In this document: one piece after another, positions 55,512 to 64,000 of the stretch | How the letters are laid out: each line of letters starts with the position of its first letter | How positions within the stretch are numbered: the first letter of the stretch is position 1 | DNA from: an uncultured Haliea sp. | GTDB lineage: Bacteria > Pseudomonadota > Gammaproteobacteria > Pseudomonadales > Halieaceae | Assembly (NCBI GenBank): GCA_947258585.1 | Contig: CAMYIZ010000065.1 | Span: 1-64,000 of the forward strand | Length of the DNA stretch: 64,000 nt | Direction of reading: 5' to 3' | Made by a program: the position numbers and the translations under genes | The notes under the pieces: generated by a model | The model's database searches: none | The model's input: the letters and a program-made list of their open reading frames with translations, nothing else | What the model was told of the DNA's origin: nothing

Positions 55512-55997
55512 ATGGCCTCAACCGTCTACGACTTTAGCTGCCAGACGCCATCCGGCAAGAAACAGTCCCTGGAAGAGTATCGGGGCAAAGTGCTGCTGGT
55601 GGTCAACACCGCCTCCAAGTGCGGCTTTACGCCCCAGTTTGCCGGCCTGGAAAAGCTGTATGAGCAATTTCGAGATCGCGGCCTGGTCATCCTCGGCTTT
55701 CCCTGCAATCAGTTCGGCAAGCAGGACCCGGGCAGCAACGACGAGATCATGGAGTTCTGCCAGCTCAACTACGGCGTCAGTTTTCCCATGTTTGGCAAGA
55801 TCGATGTCAATGGCGGCAGCGCTGACCCCCTGTTCAAACACCTGAAAAAGGCCGCTCCCGGCGCCCTCGGGTCACAGGGCATCAAGTGGAACTTCACCAA
55901 GTTCCTGATCGATGGCGAGGGCAATGTGGTCAAGCGCTATGCGCCCACCACCAAGCCCGAGGACATCGCCGCCGATATCGAGCCCCTGCTGCCCTGA
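55512..55997 (+). CDS. glutathione peroxidase-family (thiol) peroxidase
   Basis: A 161-aa Gpx-family enzyme. The peroxidatic Cys is in [11 protein letters not shown], with [13 protein letters not shown] and [12 protein letters not shown] as family blocks. It has Cys rather than selenocysteine and reduces peroxides with glutathione or thioredoxin. Good RBS AAGGAGA. Convergent with prfC through a shared hairpin. Confidence 0.92.
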   Translation: MASTVYDFSCQTPSGKKQSLEEYRGKVLLVVNTASKCGFTPQFAGLEKLYEQFRDRGLVILGFPCNQFGKQDPGSNDEIMEFCQLNYGVSFPMFGKIDVNGGSADPLFKHLKKAAPGALGSQGIKWNFTKFLIDGEGNVVKRYAPTTKPEDIAADIEPLLP

Positions 55998-56001
55998 ACG
56001 T

Positions 56002-56027
56002 CCACCCGGGTCAGTGCTCCCGGGTGG
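56002..56027. terminator. bidirectional hairpin gpx // prfC
   Basis: CCACCCGGG and CCCGGGTGG form a perfect 9-bp stem with an 8-base loop, 4 bp after the peroxidase stop and overlapping the last codons of prfC. No T-tract. Confidence 0.55.
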
Positions 56028-57588
56028 CCCGGAACTCGACCTCGGGCCAGCGCTCTTCCATCAAGGCCAGGTTGACCCGCGTCGGCGCCAGGTAGGTGAG
56101 ATAGCCGCCGCCGTCGATGGACAACTGGTCCGCCGCCTTCTTGCGGAAATCCTCCAGCTTGCGGGCATCGCCGCAATACACCCAGCGCGCGGTATAGACG
56201 TTGACCGGCTCGTATAACGCCTCCACCTTGTATTCATCGGCGAGGCGGTAGACCACCACATCGAACTGCAACTGGCCGACGGCGCCGACAATCAGGTCGG
56301 AACTATTCAGGGGCGCAAACACCTGGGTCGAGCCCTCCTCCGACAGCTGCTGCAGGCCTTTCTGCAACTGCTTGGACTTCATCGGGTCGCGCAGGCGAAT
56401 GCGCCGGAACAGCTCCGGGGCGAAGTGCGGAATACCGGTGAAGTTGAGATCCTCGGCCGCGCTGAAGGTATCGCCGATCTGGATCGTGCCATGATTGTGC
56501 AGGCCGATGATGTCGCCGGCAACCGCCTCTTCCACCAGCACTCGCTCTCCCGCCTTGAAGGTCACCGCGTCCGCAATTCGCACCTCCTTGCCCAGGCGCA
56601 CATGGCGCATCTTCATGCCCTTCTCATAGCGGCCGGAACACAGGCGCAGGAAGGCAATGCGATCCCGGTGGCGGGGATCCATGTTGGCCTGGATCTTGAA
56701 CACGAAGCCGCTGAATGCCGGTTCCCCGGCGCTGACCTCCCGCTCCTGCGCCTCGCGGCCCTGGGGTGGCGGCGCCCACTGAACGAAGTCATCCAGCATC
56801 TCGCGCACCCCGAAATTCCCCAGCGCGGTGCCAAAGAACACCGGGCTCAACTTGCCGGCCAGAAAGGCCTCGGCGTCAAAGGCGTGGCTGGCACCCCGCA
56901 CCAGGTCGATTTCATCGACAAAATCCGCGTACTCATCGCCCAGCAGTTCCCGGGCGCCGGCGCTGTCCAGGCCGTCAATGCGGCGGTCGTCCGGCAGCAC
57001 GCTGCCCTGCCCTGGCGTGTACAGGTGAATGACGTCGGTATAGAGGTTGTAAACACCCTTGAATTCGCTGCCCATGCCGATGGGCCAGTTGATCGGCGCA
57101 CCCTGTATCGCCAGTACCTGCTCGATCTCGTCCAGCAGCTCGATAGGATCGCGAATATCCCGGTCCATCTTGTTGACGAAGCTGAAGATTGGCGTGTCGC
57201 GCAGGCGGCACACGTTCATCAGCTTGATGGTCCGGTCCTCGACGCCCTTGGCGCCGTCGATCACCATCAGCGCCGAATCCACGGCGGTCAGGGTGCGGTA
57301 GGTATCCTCGGAGAAATCCTCATGGCCGGGCGTATCCAGCAGGTTGACGATGCGGCCGTGGTAGGGAAACTGCATGACCGAGGAGGTTACGGATATCCCG
57401 CGCTCCTGCTCCATGCTCATCCAGTCGGACGTGGCGTGAGGCCCGCGCTTGCCCTTGACACTGCCCGCCACCTGGATCGCGCTGCCCAGCAACAGCAGCT
57501 TCTCGGTAATGGTGGTCTTGCCCGCGTCCGGGTGGGAGATAATGGCGAACGTGCGTCGCGCGGCTATCGCTTTGCTCAGCTCTGGCAT
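56011..57588 (-). CDS. prfC: peptide chain release factor 3
   Basis: A 525-aa translational GTPase that recycles RF1/RF2 after termination. G1 [17 protein letters not shown]3 [15 protein letters not shown]4 [10 protein letters not shown], plus domain II and III blocks typical of RF3 ([21 protein letters not shown]). Full length and alone on its strand here. Confidence 0.96.
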   Translation of the reverse strand: MPELSKAIAARRTFAIISHPDAGKTTITEKLLLLGSAIQVAGSVKGKRGPHATSDWMSMEQERGISVTSSVMQFPYHGRIVNLLDTPGHEDFSEDTYRTLTAVDSALMVIDGAKGVEDRTIKLMNVCRLRDTPIFSFVNKMDRDIRDPIELLDEIEQVLAIQGAPINWPIGMGSEFKGVYNLYTDVIHLYTPGQGSVLPDDRRIDGLDSAGARELLGDEYADFVDEIDLVRGASHAFDAEAFLAGKLSPVFFGTALGNFGVREMLDDFVQWAPPPQGREAQEREVSAGEPAFSGFVFKIQANMDPRHRDRIAFLRLCSGRYEKGMKMRHVRLGKEVRIADAVTFKAGERVLVEEAVAGDIIGLHNHGTIQIGDTFSAAEDLNFTGIPHFAPELFRRIRLRDPMKSKQLQKGLQQLSEEGSTQVFAPLNSSDLIVGAVGQLQFDVVVYRLADEYKVEALYEPVNVYTARWVYCGDARKLEDFRKKAADQLSIDGGGYLTYLAPTRVNLALMEERWPEVEFRATREH

Positions 57589-57765
57589 GATGCTACCTAC
57601 GGGAAAAAGCGGCGATTATACGCGCTTTACCCGCCCAAGGCAGCGCCGCAGACCCAACAGACCACAAGGGGGGAACCGCCGGCCGTTGTCGCGGTCGAAC
57701 CCCCGCTACCCGCTTTTACTGTAAAATCGGCGCCCCGAGTCATCGGGCGCCCCCCTATTGAACGT

Positions 57766-58836
57766 ATGGACACCATGAAAAGATTCCTGCTACCGGCAAT
57801 TGCCATCGCGACCCTTGCCGGCCTACTCGCGCCCAGGTTGCTACCCTCCTCCCCGGAGCCTGGCGCCACAGCCGCCCCCCCGGGCACTGGCGCCGCACCC
57901 GTTCGCACCCAGCGCGTCGAACCGGAGCCTTTCGAGAGCCGCCTGACCTTCAACGGCACCCTGATGGCCGACCAGTCCATCAATATTCGCAGCGAACTGC
58001 GCGGCAAGATCGAAGGCATCCACTTCACTGACAGCCAGGATGTGCAGAAGGGCGACCTCATTGTAGTCATAGAATCCGGCGAGACCGAGGCAGAGCTGCG
58101 CTCAATGCAGGAGCAACTGGCCCTGGCGAAAACCCGGGCCGAGCGGCTGCAGAACCTGTTCCGCAGCGGTTCGGTGACCGCGAGTGAGCGAGACGACGCG
58201 GTCAGCCAGCGGGAGGTACTGCGCGCCGAGGTCGAGCGTTTACAGGTAAGGCTGGCCAAGAGCCGTATTACGGCGCCCTTCGACGGTACCCTGGGCCTGC
58301 GCCAGATCAGTCCGGGCGACCTGATTGAAGCCGACACGCCCATCACTACCCTGCAGACGATCACCAAGCTGACAGTGGACTTCAGCGTGCCGGAGCGCTT
58401 CCTGGCCCTGGTACAGCCAAGCACGGAGCTGTCACTGCGGGTTGCCGGCCACGAGCAGCCCTTCTCCGCCATCATTCGGGCCATCGACCCGCAGGTGGAT
58501 ATTGCCACCCGCACCCTGACGGTGCGCGCCGACGTCGACAACCCGGATCGCAGGCTGCTCCCCGGCAATTATGCCCGGGTGGAACTGGTGAGCCGCAACG
58601 ATGCGGCGCTGGTAGTACCCAGCGTTGCCGTGCTGCAAAGCCTGGATGCGGTCTCCGTATTCACGGTAGAGGACGGTATTGCGGTTCGCCACACCGTGCA
58701 GACCGGCCACCGGGATGAGACCCGGGTGGAAATCCTGCAGGGGCTGGACCCGGGCGCCGAGATCATCACCTCGGGCATCCAGTCGGTTCGCGAGGGCCAG
58801 CGGGTCAATATCCAGCGCCGCACGGACCTGGGCTGA
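57766..58836 (+). CDS. RND efflux periplasmic adaptor (membrane fusion protein)
   Basis: A 356-aa adaptor. The N-terminal hydrophobic anchor/signal is LLPAIAIATLAGLLAP. A lipoyl half-motif, coiled-coil hairpin (about 100-165, SMQEQLALAKTRAERLQNLF), beta-barrel and proximal domains follow. ATG at 57766 is followed by another at 57775; either may be used. The much longer open frame upstream is antisense to prfC and is rejected. Stop overlaps the pump start by 1 base (TGATG). Confidence 0.9.
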   Translation: MDTMKRFLLPAIAIATLAGLLAPRLLPSSPEPGATAAPPGTGAAPVRTQRVEPEPFESRLTFNGTLMADQSINIRSELRGKIEGIHFTDSQDVQKGDLIVVIESGETEAELRSMQEQLALAKTRAERLQNLFRSGSVTASERDDAVSQREVLRAEVERLQVRLAKSRITAPFDGTLGLRQISPGDLIEADTPITTLQTITKLTVDFSVPERFLALVQPSTELSLRVAGHEQPFSAIIRAIDPQVDIATRTLTVRADVDNPDRRLLPGNYARVELVSRNDAALVVPSVAVLQSLDAVSVFTVEDGIAVRHTVQTGHRDETRVEILQGLDPGAEIITSGIQSVREGQRVNIQRRTDLG

Positions 58837-61800
58837 TGCGCCTGCATGAGCTGAGCATCCAGCGCCCGGTGCTGGCGATGGTCATGTCCATCGTCATCAT
58901 TGTTTTCGGCCTTATCGGCCTGGGCGAACTGGGGGTCCGCGAATTCCCCATGGCCCAGCGCCCCATCATCTCGGTCCAGGCGGCCTACCCGGGTGCCAAT
59001 GCCAGCGTGGTGGAGAGCCAGATTACGGAGCCGCTGGAGGAGGAGCTCAACACCGTCTCCGGCATCCGCACCATGACCTCGATCAGCCGCGAGGGCCTGA
59101 GCACGGTGGTTACCGAGTTCAATCTCGGGGATGACCTCGACACCGCGGCCAACGATATCCGCGACCGCGTGGGCTCTGCCCTGCGGCGCCTGCCAGCTGA
59201 CGCCCAGGCTCCCACGGTCACCAAGGCCGACGCCGACGGCGACCCGATTATCTTCCTCAGTGTGCGCAGCCAGCAGCGCAGCCTGCTGGAACTCAGCGCC
59301 CTGGCGGACGACCTGTTCAAGAGCCGCTTCGAAACCATCAGCGGTGTGGGCCAGGTGGATATCTGGGGCTACAAGGAATATTCCATGCGCCTGTGGCTGG
59401 ACCCGGACTTGCTGGCGGCCCACGGTCTCACCGCCATTGATGTGCGCGAGGCGCTCCAGGCCGCCAATGTCGAGCTGCCCACCGGGAGCCTCGAGGGCGA
59501 CAGCATCGATCTCAACATCCGCACCCTGGGGCGCCTCGGGGAAGATCCGGAGGATTTCGAGAACCGGATCATCAAGCGCAACGGCGACCGCGTGGTGCGG
59601 CTGCGGGACGTGGGTAGAGCCGAACTCGGCGCCCTGAATGAGCGCACCGTGCTGCGGCGGGACGGGATAAGCAATGTCGGCGTGGTACTGCGGCCCCAGA
59701 GCGGCGCCAATGAAATCGCCATCGCCGATGAATTCTACCGCCGCCTGGCCATTATCGAACGCGACCTGCCGGCGGATGTGGACGTGGCGGTGGGCTTTGA
59801 CAACACCGAGTTCATCCGCGCCAGTATCCGCGAAGTCATCCAGACGCTGTTTTTCGCCCTGCTGCTGGTCTGCGTAACGATCTTCGCCTTCCTGCGGGAG
59901 TGGCGCACCACCATCATTCCCCTGATCACCATCCCCATCAGCCTGATCGGCACCTTCTTCGTGCTGTATCTGGCCGGGTTCTCGATCAATGTACTGACCC
60001 TGCTGGGCATGGTGCTGGCCATCGGCCTGGTGGTGGACGACGCCATTGTGGTGGTGGAAAACATCTACAAGCGCATCGAGCGGGGCCAGACCCCCGCCCT
60101 GGCCGGAGCGGAAGGGGTACGGGAGATTTTCTTCGCGGTCATTGCCACCACGCTGGCGCTGACCGCTGTGTTCGCGCCGCTGATTTTCCTCGGCGGCCTC
60201 ACCGGGGTGCTGTTCCGGGAATTCGGCGTAACCCTGGCCGCGGCGGTGATCATCTCATCCTTCGTGGCGCTGACCATGGCGCCCATGCTCTGTTCGCGCT
60301 TCCTCAAGAACCGCGCCCGGCACCCGGCCCTGTACCGGGCCACCGAGCCGTTTTTCGACGGCCTGGCCAACGCCTACCGCAACTCCCTGCGCAGTTTCCT
60401 GCACCACCGCAGCTGGGCACCGCTGATTCTGCTGGCCTGCGTCGGGCTGGTCGTCACCCTGTACCGCGCCCTGCCCCAGGAGCTGGCGCCACTGGAGGAC
60501 AGGAGCCAGCTCATTGTCTCCACCCGCGGCCCGGAGGGCGCCGGTTTCGACTACATGTTCGACGCCATGACCCGCTTCGACGATATTATCCGGGACAGCA
60601 TCGGCGAGGATGTCAAAGCCCGGCTCACCGTGACGTCCCCGGGATTTGGCGCCTCAACCACGGTGAATACCGGGTTTTCCCGGGTCATCCTCAAGAGCCC
60701 CGACGAGCGTGTGCATTCCCAGGCCGAGGCGGCCTCCATCCTGACCGCGGCGCTGGCGGGGTTTCCCGACCTGCTGGCCTACGTGCGCCAGTTCGAGACC
60801 ATCAATGTCGGCGGTCGCGGCCTGCCGGTGCAGTTCGTGGTACAGAACACGGACATCAACAAGGTCAGGGAGATCATTCCCCGTTTCATGGAGCGTGCCC
60901 AGCAGCACCCGGCTTTCAATTTCGTGGATGTCGACCTGAAGTTCAACCAGCCGGAACTGGTGCTCGATATTGACCGCGACCGCGCCGAGTCACTGGGCGT
61001 CAGCACCCGGGACATCGCCGATATCGTGCAGGCCTCCTTCAGCGGCCAGCGCTTTGGCTACTTCCTCAAGGACGGCAAGCAGTACGAAATCATTGGCCAG
61101 ATGGTGCGCGCCGGACGCAACGACCCCACCGACCTGGCGCGCCTCTCCGTGCGCGCCGCCGACGGCAGCATGGTGCCGCTGCAGAACCTGGTGAATGTGC
61201 GGGAACAGAGCTCGGCGCCCGTGCTCTACCGTTTCAACCGGTTCACCGCGGCGACATTCTCCGCCAACCTGGCCGAGGGCGTGACCCTGGGAGCGGGCAT
61301 CGAAGCCATGCGCGAGGTGGCGGCGGCCGTGCTCGACGACAGCTACAGTACCGAGCTGGCCGGACAGTCCCGGGAGTTCGATGAAACCGGCAGCAGCCTG
61401 CTGTTCGTTTTCGTGCTGGCCCTGCTGCTGATCTACCTGGTGCTCGCCGCCCAGTTCGAGAGCTTCCGGGACCCGCTGGCCATCATGCTGACTGTGCCGA
61501 TGGCGATTACCGGCGGGCTGGTAAGCCTCTGGTATTTCGGCCAGACGCTCAACATCTTCTCCCAGATCGGTCTTATCATGCTGATCGGCCTGGTGACCAA
61601 GAACGGCATCCTCATCGTGGAATTTGCCAACCAGCGCCGGGAGGCGGGCCTCGGCATCGCCGAGGCGGTCGAGGAAGCGGCCGCCGCGCGCTTCCGGCCC
61701 ATCCTCATGACCACCCTGTCGACGGTGCTGGGCACGCTGCCCATCGCCCTGGCGCTGGGCGCCGGCTCCCAGAGCCGGGTGCCGCTGGGCCTGGCGGTGA

Positions 61801-61943
61801 TTGGCGGCATGCTGATCGGCTCGCTGCTGTCGCTGTACGTGGTGCCCGCCGCCTATCGCGTGCTCGCCAGCCCCACCGTCAGGGGCCAGACGGCAGCTGC
61901 TGCTGATATCGCGTCCAACGCCGATACTCTGTCGCACGGTTGA
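58836..61943 (+). CDS. RND multidrug efflux pump (inner membrane)
   Basis: A 1035-aa AcrB/MexF-type proton antiporter. It has TM1 near 12-30, two large periplasmic loops, and twelve TMs with the VLAIGLVVDDAIVVVENIYKR motif carrying paired Asp in TM4 and a C-terminal LIGLVTKNGILIVEFANQ. Full length. Co-translated with the adaptor; no outer-membrane channel gene follows, so a shared TolC-type protein is expected. Substrates unknown. Confidence 0.93.
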   Translation: MRLHELSIQRPVLAMVMSIVIIVFGLIGLGELGVREFPMAQRPIISVQAAYPGANASVVESQITEPLEEELNTVSGIRTMTSISREGLSTVVTEFNLGDDLDTAANDIRDRVGSALRRLPADAQAPTVTKADADGDPIIFLSVRSQQRSLLELSALADDLFKSRFETISGVGQVDIWGYKEYSMRLWLDPDLLAAHGLTAIDVREALQAANVELPTGSLEGDSIDLNIRTLGRLGEDPEDFENRIIKRNGDRVVRLRDVGRAELGALNERTVLRRDGISNVGVVLRPQSGANEIAIADEFYRRLAIIERDLPADVDVAVGFDNTEFIRASIREVIQTLFFALLLVCVTIFAFLREWRTTIIPLITIPISLIGTFFVLYLAGFSINVLTLLGMVLAIGLVVDDAIVVVENIYKRIERGQTPALAGAEGVREIFFAVIATTLALTAVFAPLIFLGGLTGVLFREFGVTLAAAVIISSFVALTMAPMLCSRFLKNRARHPALYRATEPFFDGLANAYRNSLRSFLHHRSWAPLILLACVGLVVTLYRALPQELAPLEDRSQLIVSTRGPEGAGFDYMFDAMTRFDDIIRDSIGEDVKARLTVTSPGFGASTTVNTGFSRVILKSPDERVHSQAEAASILTAALAGFPDLLAYVRQFETINVGGRGLPVQFVVQNTDINKVREIIPRFMERAQQHPAFNFVDVDLKFNQPELVLDIDRDRAESLGVSTRDIADIVQASFSGQRFGYFLKDGKQYEIIGQMVRAGRNDPTDLARLSVRAADGSMVPLQNLVNVREQSSAPVLYRFNRFTAATFSANLAEGVTLGAGIEAMREVAAAVLDDSYSTELAGQSREFDETGSSLLFVFVLALLLIYLVLAAQFESFRDPLAIMLTVPMAITGGLVSLWYFGQTLNIFSQIGLIMLIGLVTKNGILIVEFANQRREAGLGIAEAVEEAAAARFRPILMTTLSTVLGTLPIALALGAGSQSRVPLGLAVIGGMLIGSLLSLYVVPAAYRVLASPTVRGQTAAAADIASNADTLSHG

Positions 61944-62126
61944 GATTGACCTTGTGAGCCCCTAGACTGCAGGGACGCTGACTGCCGGTACCTCAGGTAT
62001 GCACAGGAACGTGACCGGGTAACGCCATGACTGCCCATCCGCAAGCACAGGCTGATCGCCGCTGGACTGCCAGGGTTCACATGAAGCCAAGACGCTCTCG
62101 GCAGCCGCGTGAACAGGAGTAATCGC

Positions 62127-63383
62127 TTGTACAAGAGTTACGAGGCAGTGCGCCGGGCCTCGGAGCAGTTCTGCGCTCCCCTGGCAATCGAGGATTACGG
62201 GCTCCAGGCTGCCCCGGAGACGAGCCCGCCAAAGTGGCATCTCGCCCATACCAGCTGGTTTTTCGAGACCTTTCTCCTGTCTGAGTTCCTGTCGGGCTAC
62301 CAGTCACCCTGGCCGGAATACGCCTACCTGTTCAACTCCTACTACAACGGTATCGGCGAACAATTCCCCCGCCCCCGGCGCGGGCTGTTGTCGCGGCCGG
62401 GACTGGAGCAGGTCCATGCCTACCGCCGCTGGGTGGACGACCGCATGCGCGAACTGCTCGCTGACGATGGCCATGCCGATTACCCCCAGGTGCTCCAGCG
62501 CACCCGGCTGGGGATTCACCATGAACAGCAACACCAGGAGTTGTTCTTCACCGACCTGAAGTACAGCTTTTCCTGCAATCCGACCAATCCGGTATACCAG
62601 GAGTGCAAGGAACCGGCGTATCGCGCCGAAGAGACCTCGTTGCCCGCTGCCTGGCAAGAGTTTGCCGGTTGTGATTTCACGCTCGGCTACCAGGGCGAGG
62701 GCTTTTGTTTTGACAACGAACTGCCCCCCCACAGGGTGCTGTTGCAGCCGTTCGTGCTGGCCAGCCGGCCCGTGACCAACGCCGATTATCTGGCATTTGT
62801 CGAGGCGGGCGCCTACCAGCAGCCAGAGTGGTGGCTGGCGGACGGCTGGGCGGAGCTGCAACAACAGGGCTGGCGGAACCCGCTGTACTGGCGGCAACAG
62901 GACGGCGAATGGTTCGAATATACGCTGCACGGCCTGCAACCGTTGCGCCTGCATGCTCCGGTGACCCACGTCAGCGCCTACGAGGCAGACGCGTTTGCGC
63001 GCTGGTCAGGTTGTCGCCTGCCCTCCGAGGCAGAGTGGGAGTACGCCGCCCGAACCTGCCCGGTCGCCGGGCAGTTTGTTGAGACCGGGATCTACCACCC
63101 AGTGGCTATCGCCGGTACTGCAGGCATACAGGGCATGTTCGGATCAGTCTGGGAGTGGACGTCCAGCAGTTATGCGGCCTATCCGGGGTTCTCGGCCGCA
63201 GCGGGCGCGGTCGGCGAATACAACGGGAAATTCATGTGTAATCAGCTGGTGCTGCGCGGGGGCTCCTGCGTCAGCAGCCAGACGCATCTGCGCAGCAGCT
63301 ATCGCAACTTCTTTTACCCCCGCGATCGCTGGCAGTTCAGCGGCATCCGGCTGGCACGAGATGCGGACCGGTGCGTGAAATGA
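62127..63383 (+). CDS. egtB: ergothioneine synthase EgtB-like (sulfoxide synthase)
   Basis: A 418-aa non-heme iron enzyme. The likely start is TTG 62127, 7 bases after AGGAG; a GTG 18 bases earlier lies before that site. The DinB-like N-terminus has HLAHTSWFFE and the iron motif HHEQQHQE (H-x3-H-x-E). The C-terminal FGE-sulfatase (C-type lectin-like) domain has LPSEAEWEYAART, FGSVWEWTSS, LRGGSC and RSSYRNFF. It joins a thiol donor to hercynine. ATGA overlap with the next gene, a hercynine-forming methyltransferase, supports the pathway. Confidence 0.9.
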   Translation: MYKSYEAVRRASEQFCAPLAIEDYGLQAAPETSPPKWHLAHTSWFFETFLLSEFLSGYQSPWPEYAYLFNSYYNGIGEQFPRPRRGLLSRPGLEQVHAYRRWVDDRMRELLADDGHADYPQVLQRTRLGIHHEQQHQELFFTDLKYSFSCNPTNPVYQECKEPAYRAEETSLPAAWQEFAGCDFTLGYQGEGFCFDNELPPHRVLLQPFVLASRPVTNADYLAFVEAGAYQQPEWWLADGWAELQQQGWRNPLYWRQQDGEWFEYTLHGLQPLRLHAPVTHVSAYEADAFARWSGCRLPSEAEWEYAARTCPVAGQFVETGIYHPVAIAGTAGIQGMFGSVWEWTSSSYAAYPGFSAAAGAVGEYNGKFMCNQLVLRGGSCVSSQTHLRSSYRNFFYPRDRWQFSGIRLARDADRCVK

Positions 63384-64000
63384 ATCAGCCACGGACAGCC
63401 ACTGGAGACCTGCACGGCGACCCCGTGCACCGGGAACTGATGGCCGGACTGCAGTCCAGGCAAAAAACCATCAACCCGAAATACTTTTATGATGAGGCCG
63501 GATCCTGTCTCTTTGCGCAAATTACGGCGCTGCCGGAGTATTACCCCACGCGAACCGAAACGGCGATATTGAAGAGCCATGCCCAGGACATTGCCAGGCA
63601 GGTGGGGAAGCAGAGGGTCGTGATCGAGCCCGGCGCTGGCAACTGTGAGAAGGTTCGCCACCTCATTCCCGCACTGCAACCGCGCTGCTACGTCCCCGTG
63701 GATATCTCCACCGATTTCCTTGCCGACGCCGCTGCGGCTCTCAATGAGATTTTTCCGGAACTGCAGATTGAGCCGGTTGCGGCGGATTTTTCCCGGGTGA
63801 TCTCCCTGCCTGAGGCGGTCGACTGCCGGTCCGCGGTAATCTTCTATCCGGGCTCGACAATTGGCAATTTCGAGCCCGCTGACGCGGTAAAATTCCTGCA
63901 GCGCATGCGCGGTCTCGCGGGAGCCGGGGGCTCAATCCTGGTCGGGGTCGACCTGCACAAGGACAATGCAATCCTGACCGCGGCCTACAACGACCGGGCC
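63380..64000 (+). CDS. egtD: L-histidine N-alpha-methyltransferase EgtD-like, 3' truncated by window
   Basis: The first 207 codons of a SAM-dependent methyltransferase that makes hercynine from histidine. Conserved are NPKYFYDEAGSCLFAQIT, LPEYYPTRTE, the SAM loop EPGAGNCEKVR, VPVDISTDFL and FYPGSTIGNFEP. EgtD is about 320 aa, so roughly a third lies beyond the window. It is coupled to egtB by an ATGA overlap, giving an egtBD operon as in many proteobacteria. Confidence 0.9.
   Translation, partial: MNQPRTATGDLHGDPVHRELMAGLQSRQKTINPKYFYDEAGSCLFAQITALPEYYPTRTETAILKSHAQDIARQVGKQRVVIEPGAGNCEKVRHLIPALQPRCYVPVDISTDFLADAAAALNEIFPELQIEPVAADFSRVISLPEAVDCRSAVIFYPGSTIGNFEPADAVKFLQRMRGLAGAGGSILVGVDLHKDNAILTAAYNDRA

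Noticed and set aside
56425-57765. Long in-frame extension upstream of the RND adaptor
   Set aside because: It is antisense to prfC, whose identity is certain; the adaptor signal sequence begins at 57766.

Overview
The window reads as a gammaproteobacterial chromosome carrying a tRNA-borne catabolic island. The right part (about 36.2-64 kb) is G+C-rich core genome with the classic order aspS / ruvC-ruvA-ruvB / ybgC-tolQ-tolR-tolA-tolB-pal-cpoB / queE-queC. proS, prfC, an RND efflux pair and ergothioneine genes egtB-egtD follow. This suits a marine gammaproteobacterium of the Cellvibrionales/Halieaceae kind, but that placement is only an impression from gene content; no search was run.

An intact tRNA-Lys(TTT) gene (36044-36119, minus strand) marks the island's right end. 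The 3' half of that tRNA is repeated in direct orientation at 931-975 (45 bp exact, about 54 bp with one mismatch). A tyrosine integrase ends 23 bp before the tRNA. The roughly 35 kb between the repeats is therefore best read as an integrative element. Left of it lies the 3' part of an IS481-type insertion sequence (1 to about 920).

Island layout. (a) 1.7-3.9 kb: an acyl-CoA dehydrogenase and a convergent alpha/beta hydrolase. (b) 4.0-13.6 kb, minus strand: a SurE-like phosphatase, an MMPL/RND transporter, a YCF48-like beta-propeller, two Tat-exported DUF1329 proteins and a DUF1302 outer-membrane protein, probably an envelope module for a hydrophobic substrate. (c) 14.0-24.8 kb, plus strand: a tight nine-gene operon with a stand-alone phosphohistidine swivel protein, an unrecognised 518-aa protein, an acyl-CoA ligase, a small winged-helix protein, a pyruvate phosphate dikinase-like protein without the PEP/pyruvate barrel, a biotin carrier, a biotin carboxylase, a pyruvate-carboxylase-type carboxyltransferase with altered metal ligands, and a thiolase. 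(d) 24.8-32.1 kb: two GntR/FCD regulators, two SDRs, a second acyl-CoA ligase, an SCP-x-type thiolase and a second SurE. (e) 32.1-36.0 kb: a palindrome-rich non-coding stretch with an hsdM remnant, then two tyrosine recombinases flanking a small excisionase-like gene broken by an amber codon.

Working model (inference): the nine-gene operon encodes a two-energy-input carboxylation system. The dikinase proteins would phosphorylate a ketone or hydroxyl compound, the biotin enzymes would carboxylate it, the ligase would make a beta-ketoacyl-CoA and the thiolase would cleave it. This parallels the logic of acetone/acetophenone carboxylation and phenylphosphate synthesis with a different parts list. 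An 11-bp palindrome of the FadR-type GntR class (TTGTA-N-TACAA and variants) recurs at four or more island promoters and probably ties these units into one regulon.
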